62,525 bases of DNA from a virus: positions 1 to 62,525 of IMG/VR virus record IMGVR_UViG_3300020172_002336; one strand, given 5' to 3'. The notes beneath the pieces are model-generated. The model made no database searches. It was not told the origin of the DNA and was given only the letters and a program-made list of their open reading frames with translations. The stretch's first letter is position 1. The number at the start of each line of letters is the position of its first letter. Below, in pieces: positions 59,046 through 62,525 of this stretch. The position numbers and the translations under genes were made by a program.

Positions 59046-59411
59046 ATGCCATTAGCCAAGCGCGTCGATTATTGGATGCTCGTACATCCAGAAGCGCCTG
59101 ACCTAGCATGGGGAGCGCGAGGCTGGACGGCGTTCGCCGCGGCCACCGTGTTTTCTAACGTCGGTCGGGATATGTTCAAAGTCCGGCGCAAGGTGCGTGG
59201 ACGATGGATGCGTTACCCGGACGTGCTGACCATGCCGCCAGCGCCGCGGTGGGTCGACGTGAATCGCGCGGTGCCGACGCTCGACAGCGAACACAACGTG
59301 GATAACCCCACTGATCGTGTGGTTGCTCGCAAGCGCAATAGGTTGCAGCGTGAGGCTCGTGCCAGAGCGCTACGCGAGGCTGATCCGTTACCTAGAGGGG
59401 TAAAGTCATGA
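59046..59411 (+). CDS. Hypothetical protein (121 aa)
   Basis: ATG at 59046 after AGAGGA; the longer frame from 58917 runs through the repeat region and is unlikely. Contains VDYWMLVHPEAPDLAWGARG and a basic C-terminus (ARKRNRLQREARARALREAD). A palindrome copy (59387-59404) spans the end. Not recognised. Confidence 0.65.
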   Translation: MPLAKRVDYWMLVHPEAPDLAWGARGWTAFAAATVFSNVGRDMFKVRRKVRGRWMRYPDVLTMPPAPRWVDVNRAVPTLDSEHNVDNPTDRVVARKRNRLQREARARALREADPLPRGVKS

Positions 59412-59545
59412 CGTTCCCTAATTACCTGATCTATCTGCACACCGTGTTCGATCTTTACGCCTGCATCGCCGTCGCCCTGACCGGGCTGGTCGGTGCTGGC
59501 ATGGTCGGTGCCGGTGTCATGCTCGCGTTCAACAAGCGGAGGTGA
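59408..59545 (+). CDS. Small membrane protein (45 aa)
   Basis: ATG overlaps the upstream stop (ATGA). One membrane segment (CIAVALTGLVGAGMVGAGVM) followed by a positively charged end (FNKRR), so the C-terminus should face the cytoplasm. Function unknown; small phage membrane proteins often act on the host envelope. Confidence 0.65.
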   Translation: MTFPNYLIYLHTVFDLYACIAVALTGLVGAGMVGAGVMLAFNKRR

Positions 59546-59733
59546 CACCGCGTTTGGCGCGCGGACGGCCCGTCATACCCGACATACGAGCGGGCAGACG
59601 ATAGGTGCTCTGCGAAGGTGAGCCGACCACTCAGCACCAGCCCCAAGTACCATATTGGATGCCCGTACCTGCTCGGGTAACCCATCGTGCCGTGGCCTAC
59701 GACAGTGGTCATAAATTATGAGAGGTGATAACT

Positions 59734-60534
59734 ATGGACTTCAACAACGTCCTACGCGAGATGGTGGCCAGCACCAATGGCTCGCAACAGGAGACCGAGG
59801 TGGTCGAGACCGGCAACCAGCCGAACGCCGCCGCTACCCGCGACGCGTTCCTCAAGCAGGTGCGTTCGTTCGGCCGCGACGAGGGCAACGGCGTGTCCGC
59901 GCGTCTCAAGCTGGCCGGTCAGTTGACCGAGGCATCGCACTTGGGTGCGGTCATGGAGGACGACGTCGACGCGATTTACGAGCAGTATGCGAAGGGTGTC
60001 GCGCAGGCCAAGGGGCTGGCCGTGGTCAAGTCCGGCAGCGAGACGCAGCAGAAGTCCAAGCTGCGCACGTTCATCAAGCTGGGCGCACTCGCGTCGATCG
60101 ACGGCCGCAAGACCTTCGAGAAGACGCGCGACGCCTACAAGGAAGCGGTCGTGCAGAACGGCAACAAGCCGCTGACCAAGTCGCCCTTCGACGCGCTCCT
60201 CGCCGCGGCGCGCATGCAGATCCAGTATCCGGACGAGATCCTGCCGGACGACTTCATTCTCACGTGCGTCTACCCCAAGACCAAGGACGAGAAGCTCGAA
60301 GTCGACAAGCTGGGCGCGATCGTCGACAGCATGGACCGGCTGCGCGTGAACGAGGAGACGCCGTGCTCGGAGGACACCGAGGTGGTGCTCCAGAACGCCA
60401 TCGACGCGCTCATGCAGCGCATCAAGGACATGGGCGGCACGTCGGCCATGAAGAAGGCCGAGGAGAAGCTCAAGGCGCAGCAGGCCAAGGCCGAGCAGGT
60501 CGTGGCTGAACTCAAGGCGCGACGCGCCTACTAA
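59734..60534 (+). CDS. Hypothetical helical protein (266 aa)
   Basis: GAGGTG lies six bases before the ATG. Mostly charged helices, with a C-terminal coiled coil (MKKAEEKLKAQQAKAEQVVA). Strong GC-rich codon use suggests high expression. Not recognised. It is followed by a palindrome (60542-60559) and a hairpin. Confidence 0.7.
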   Translation: MDFNNVLREMVASTNGSQQETEVVETGNQPNAAATRDAFLKQVRSFGRDEGNGVSARLKLAGQLTEASHLGAVMEDDVDAIYEQYAKGVAQAKGLAVVKSGSETQQKSKLRTFIKLGALASIDGRKTFEKTRDAYKEAVVQNGNKPLTKSPFDALLAAARMQIQYPDEILPDDFILTCVYPKTKDEKLEVDKLGAIVDSMDRLRVNEETPCSEDTEVVLQNAIDALMQRIKDMGGTSAMKKAEEKLKAQQAKAEQVVAELKARRAY

Positions 60535-60930
60535 CGGGGCCGTTACCTGACGGGGTAACGATCTGAGAAGGGCGACGGCGAGGGGTCTCGTTCCCTCGCG
60601 GGGTCTCGTACCCTAACGCCGTCGCCCTTCGACTGATCGGTGCAGAGATGATACCGGGCGGGGTGCGCACGTCAAAGCGACAGCGTGCGTTCAAAGCACC
60701 GATCAACCTAGGCGACACAGCCATCCGTAGTAGCAACCGACAGTCCTAACTACAGCTTCGGCCAACAGTTCAGGAGTGATCGTGCGTGATGCAGCTCAAT
60801 GTGGCTGATTGATGGGGAAGCTGAGGTCGACACGCGGGCGGCAGGTGGTGCGGTGTTCAACGTCAGGCTCTCGTACCTGACGGGTCCGATCGTAGTCACC
60901 TGCCGTTGCCGCTTACCCGAGGAGATAATG
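60535..60930 (+). other. Intergenic region with palindrome and long hairpin
   Basis: No gene seen. A palindrome (60542-60559) is followed by a perfect 14-bp stem (60567-60580 with 60617-60630) whose loop holds two copies of GGGGTCTCGT (60582, 60600) and TACCCTAACG. This may be a terminator or processed RNA element. Confidence 0.5.
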
Positions 60931-61164
60931 ATGGCACACGAGAACGTCGGTAAGTGGGCTGGGTCCAAGTGGACCGGCAGGTACTGGGAGGGTGGCTGCA
61001 CCTGCGGCAGCGGCAAGGAGGGACGCGAACTCCAAGACGGTCGCGGCATCTACTGCGGCATCACATGTGACGTCTGCAAGCGTGAGGACACCTACCGCAA
61101 GGTCGTGATGGATACGCACTACAACGAGTACGACGTCGATGAGCGGATCGAGGAAGACTACTGA
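60931..61164 (+). CDS. Cys-rich small protein (77 aa)
   Basis: Preceded by GAGGAGATAATG. GGCTCGSGKEGREL and YCGITCDVCKRED give four Cys residues placed like a zinc finger. The acidic C-terminus ends DERIEEDY. The stop overlaps the next start (TGATG). Function unknown. Confidence 0.65.
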   Translation: MAHENVGKWAGSKWTGRYWEGGCTCGSGKEGRELQDGRGIYCGITCDVCKREDTYRKVVMDTHYNEYDVDERIEEDY

Positions 61165-61397
61165 TGTGCTCGCGCCAGAACTTATACCCCAACGCGCATG
61201 TACTCACCTACTACCTCTCAAAGTGGGAGGCGGCTGGGCTATTGGAACTGCGTACGCGCGGTGCCGAGCGCGCCCTCCACCACAGCAACGCCAACTACTG
61301 GGGCCAGACATACGTCAACGAGTGGCACGGCACCGAGGGTTCGTTTGTCGAGCTTGAGACGAACTCAGTCACTGACCAAACTCACCCGCGAGGGTAA
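61164..61397 (+). CDS. Hypothetical protein (77 aa)
   Basis: ATG overlaps the upstream TGA. Contains LTYYLSKWEAAGLLELRTRG. The TAA stop lies in CGAGGGTAACGATG, two bases before the next ATG. Not recognised. Confidence 0.6.
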   Translation: MCSRQNLYPNAHVLTYYLSKWEAAGLLELRTRGAERALHHSNANYWGQTYVNEWHGTEGSFVELETNSVTDQTHPRG

Positions 61398-61399
61398 CG

Positions 61400-61537
61400 A
61401 TGGACATCGTCATCGCGTTGTTTGTGTTGGCATGCGTGTTCGTTGCCGTGCCGGGTCCGTGGGCGTGGTTCGCCAGCTTCTGGGCCGCAATCTACTTCTT
61501 GTCTGAGGCAGTGGCTTACTTTGGAGGGCAGTTATGA
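61400..61537 (+). CDS. Small membrane protein (45 aa)
   Basis: Start in GGGTAACGATG. Almost entirely hydrophobic: MDIVIALFVLACVFVAVPG, then WAWFASFWAAIYFLSEAV, giving two closely spaced membrane helices. Similar in size to the gene at 59408. Function unknown. Confidence 0.65.
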   Translation: MDIVIALFVLACVFVAVPGPWAWFASFWAAIYFLSEAVAYFGGQL

Positions 61538-61695
61538 ACTGGATGATCCGGCACCGCGACGATCGCGGCGCGTGGTGGCACATCAACTTCGGGTGGACAA
61601 CCTACGAAAAAGCGACGGTCTTCAACGCACGCGAGAAGGAGGCATACCATGGCGACGCTCCCCGCTCTGGCATCTGGAAAATCCGCCGTGCCTAG
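61534..61695 (+). CDS. Small Trp-rich hypothetical protein (53 aa)
   Basis: ATG overlaps the upstream stop with GGAGG six bases before it. MNWMIRHRDDRGAWWHINFG then a basic end. Overlaps the following gene by 47 nt. Not recognised. Confidence 0.6.
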   Translation: MNWMIRHRDDRGAWWHINFGWTTYEKATVFNAREKEAYHGDAPRSGIWKIRRA

Positions 61696-61948
61696 TTTCC
61701 GCGTTGGATGGCGCGACCGCTTGGATGGGCAGGGCTTCCCTCGTGCATACGAAACGTGGACCTACCGCCAGCAGGTCGCCTATGAGGAGGGGCGGCGCGT
61801 CGCTGCTCTAGTGCAGGCCATGCCGTACCCTAACAAGCTGGCCACGCGCCGCCCCCAACCAAAGAGATTCCCCGCCCTGTTGCGCGTCGACGTAAGAGAC
61901 GAACGCGCCGTCACCCGCCAAGCCGGTAGTCGTTACCCCAAGAGGTAA
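61649..61948 (+). CDS. Basic hypothetical protein (99 aa)
   Basis: AAGGAGG precedes the ATG. Basic throughout, with YETWTYRQQVAYEEGRRVAA and Arg/Pro-rich tail. Last gene before the Gly-rich array; the array's first start lies in the palindrome that overlaps its stop. Confidence 0.65.
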   Translation: MATLPALASGKSAVPSFRVGWRDRLDGQGFPRAYETWTYRQQVAYEEGRRVAALVQAMPYPNKLATRRPQPKRFPALLRVDVRDERAVTRQAGSRYPKR

Positions 61949-61952
61949 TGCG

Positions 61953-62111
61953 ATGTTGTTCCGGTATAGCGACGACGGCCACGGCTGTGGCGATGGCTAT
62001 GGCGATGGCTACGGCGGCGACGGCGACGGTTACGGCGACGGCTACGGCAGCTATAACTACGGCAACGGCTACGGTTCGTCAAAAAGAGACCCAGAACAAC
62101 GGTGGACGTGA
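61953..62111 (+). CDS. Gly-rich hexamer-repeat protein, first paralogue (52 aa)
   Basis: MLFRYSDDGHGCGDGYGDGY and further Gly-Asp/Tyr/Asn repeats, ending SKRDPEQRWT. The ribosome binding site is GAGGTAATGCG from a palindrome. The TGA overlaps the next ATG. Confidence 0.7.
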   Translation: MLFRYSDDGHGCGDGYGDGYGGDGDGYGDGYGSYNYGNGYGSSKRDPEQRWT

Positions 62112-62383
62112 TGCTGTTCCGGTATAGCGGCATCTACGACGGCTACGGCTACGGCTACGGCTACGGCGACGTCGACGGCGACGGCGACGGCTACGGCTAC
62201 GGCTACGGCGACGGCGACGGCGACGGCAACGGCTACGGCGACGGCAGCGGCAGCGGCTACGGCTTCGGCTACGGCGACGGCGACGGCAGCGGCTACGGCG
62301 ACGGCAGCGGCTACGGCTACAGATACGGCAACGGTGACGGCGACGGCTTATCAAAAGAAGACCCAGAACAACGGTGGACGTAA
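62111..62383 (+). CDS. Gly-rich hexamer-repeat protein, second paralogue (90 aa)
   Basis: Begins MLFRYSGIYDGYGYGYGYGD and continues with Gly-Asp, Gly-Asn, Gly-Ser and Gly-Tyr units, ending SKEDPEQRWT. Starts and stops overlap both neighbours (TGATG, TAATG). Confidence 0.75.
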   Translation: MLFRYSGIYDGYGYGYGYGDVDGDGDGYGYGYGDGDGDGNGYGDGSGSGYGFGYGDGDGSGYGDGSGYGYRYGNGDGDGLSKEDPEQRWT

Positions 62384-62525
62384 TGCTGTTCCGGTATAGC
62401 GGCGTCTACGACGGCTACGGCTACGGCCACGGCGATGCCGGCAACGGCTACGGCGGCACCGCCAACGGCAACGGCAACGGTGACGGCGACGGCAACGGTG
62501 ACGGCGACGGTGACGGCAATGGCAA
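62383..62525 (+). CDS. Gly-rich hexamer-repeat protein, third paralogue, 5' part (continues at position 62 of the circle)
   Basis: MLFRYSGVYDGYGYGHGDAG, then GYGGTANGNGNGDGDGNGD-type repeats; it shares long identical blocks with the paralogue at 140. With the 61-base end overlap counted once, the frame runs on to the TGA at 138-140. Confidence 0.65.
   Translation, partial: MLFRYSGVYDGYGYGHGDAGNGYGGTANGNGNGDGDGNGDGDGDGNG

Larger units (their letters stand above)
639..61949. repeat. Genome-wide dispersed 18-bp palindrome GTTACC-N6-GGTAAC
   Basis: Copies with a perfect TTACC-N6-GGTAA core start at 1190, 1632, 5599, 6114, 8175, 21220, 21923, 23120, 23455, 27562, 28849, 31683, 35338, 40853, 43631, 44422, 48176, 53960, 56165, 57560, 59387, 60542 and 61932. 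Copies with a 5-nt centre start at 13159, 24373 and 51786. A left arm TAACC instead of TTACC occurs at 639, 2592, 5000, 7086 and about 58237. Many further copies differ by one or two bases (for example near 13553, 15713, 19831, 20247, 32934, 37448, 37970, 50086). Intragenic copies often encode V-T-x-x-G-N/K but are also read in other frames, so the conserved thing is the DNA or RNA, not the peptide. Confidence 0.9.

Noticed and set aside
639-61949. Palindromes explained as conserved V-T-P-x-G-N peptide motif
   Set aside because: Copies occur between genes and in other reading frames (for example LPAEVT at 21923, ALPSQVT at 53960), so coding constraint is not the cause.
1-62525. Prophage or temperate phage
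   Set aside because: No integrase, excisionase, repressor or attachment site was recognised, and the ends close on each other.

Overview
The window reads as one complete, circularly assembled genome of a tailed phage with a short tail (podovirus-like) that infects a Gram-negative host. Evidence: portal, small and large terminase, scaffold, HK97-type capsid candidate, tail nozzle/adaptor candidates, fibre-like proteins and giant internal (ejection-type) proteins; a holin/endolysin cassette ending in an Rz/Rz1-type spanin pair with a lipobox, which only makes sense with an outer membrane; and its own family A DNA polymerase and primase-helicase. No integrase, repressor, tRNA or CRISPR array was seen, so a lytic lifestyle is the simplest reading. 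DNA is GC-rich. The first 61 bases equal the last 61, but the same 61-mer also occurs at 183-243, so the contig closes inside a repetitive gene array.

Layout. (1) 61.95 kb through the ends to 0.36 kb: four tandem, stop/start-overlapping genes for Gly/Asp/Asn/Tyr-rich proteins built from GGC-NAC hexamers. (2) 0.37-9.5 kb, + strand: many small early-type genes of unknown function, a MoxR-like AAA+ ATPase and a metallopeptidase-like/VWA protein, with HNH and endonuclease VII genes between those two. (3) 9.6-22 kb, + strand: replication and nucleotide metabolism: DNA polymerase A with two inteins, PD-(D/E)XK nuclease, VRR-NUC nuclease, SNF2-type helicase, primase-helicase, a small zinc-finger protein ending in a sliding-clamp motif, an Acb2-like anti-defence candidate and a dATP/dGTP pyrophosphohydrolase-like protein. 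(4) 22-53.4 kb, - strand: phosphoesterase, HNH, giant virion proteins, tail, lysis, fibre, capsid, scaffold and portal genes. (5) 53.4-55.5 kb, + strand: terminase subunits. (6) 55.5-57.15 kb, - strand: a five-gene overlapping operon. (7) 57.15-62 kb, + strand: small genes separated by structured non-coding DNA, including an AT-rich, iteron-like origin candidate at 58.5-59.0 kb.

Three things stand out. First, each of the two inteins in the polymerase carries its homing endonuclease gene NOT in frame but in a different, overlapping reading frame (offset +1 in intein 1, +2 in intein 2), filling exactly the place where an in-frame endonuclease domain normally sits. Second, an 18-bp palindrome, GTTACC-N6-GGTAAC, is scattered over the whole genome on both sides of, and inside, genes; 23 copies with a perfect TTACC-N6-GGTAA core plus three with N5 were found by eye. 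It often bridges the stop codon of one gene and the start of the next, supplying the ribosome binding site, and in one case forms a terminator. Third, three neighbouring tail-region genes encode proteins with clear Sec signal peptides, which is unusual for virion proteins.

Most small genes have no recognised function. All assignments are by eye, from motifs and gene order, without database searches.
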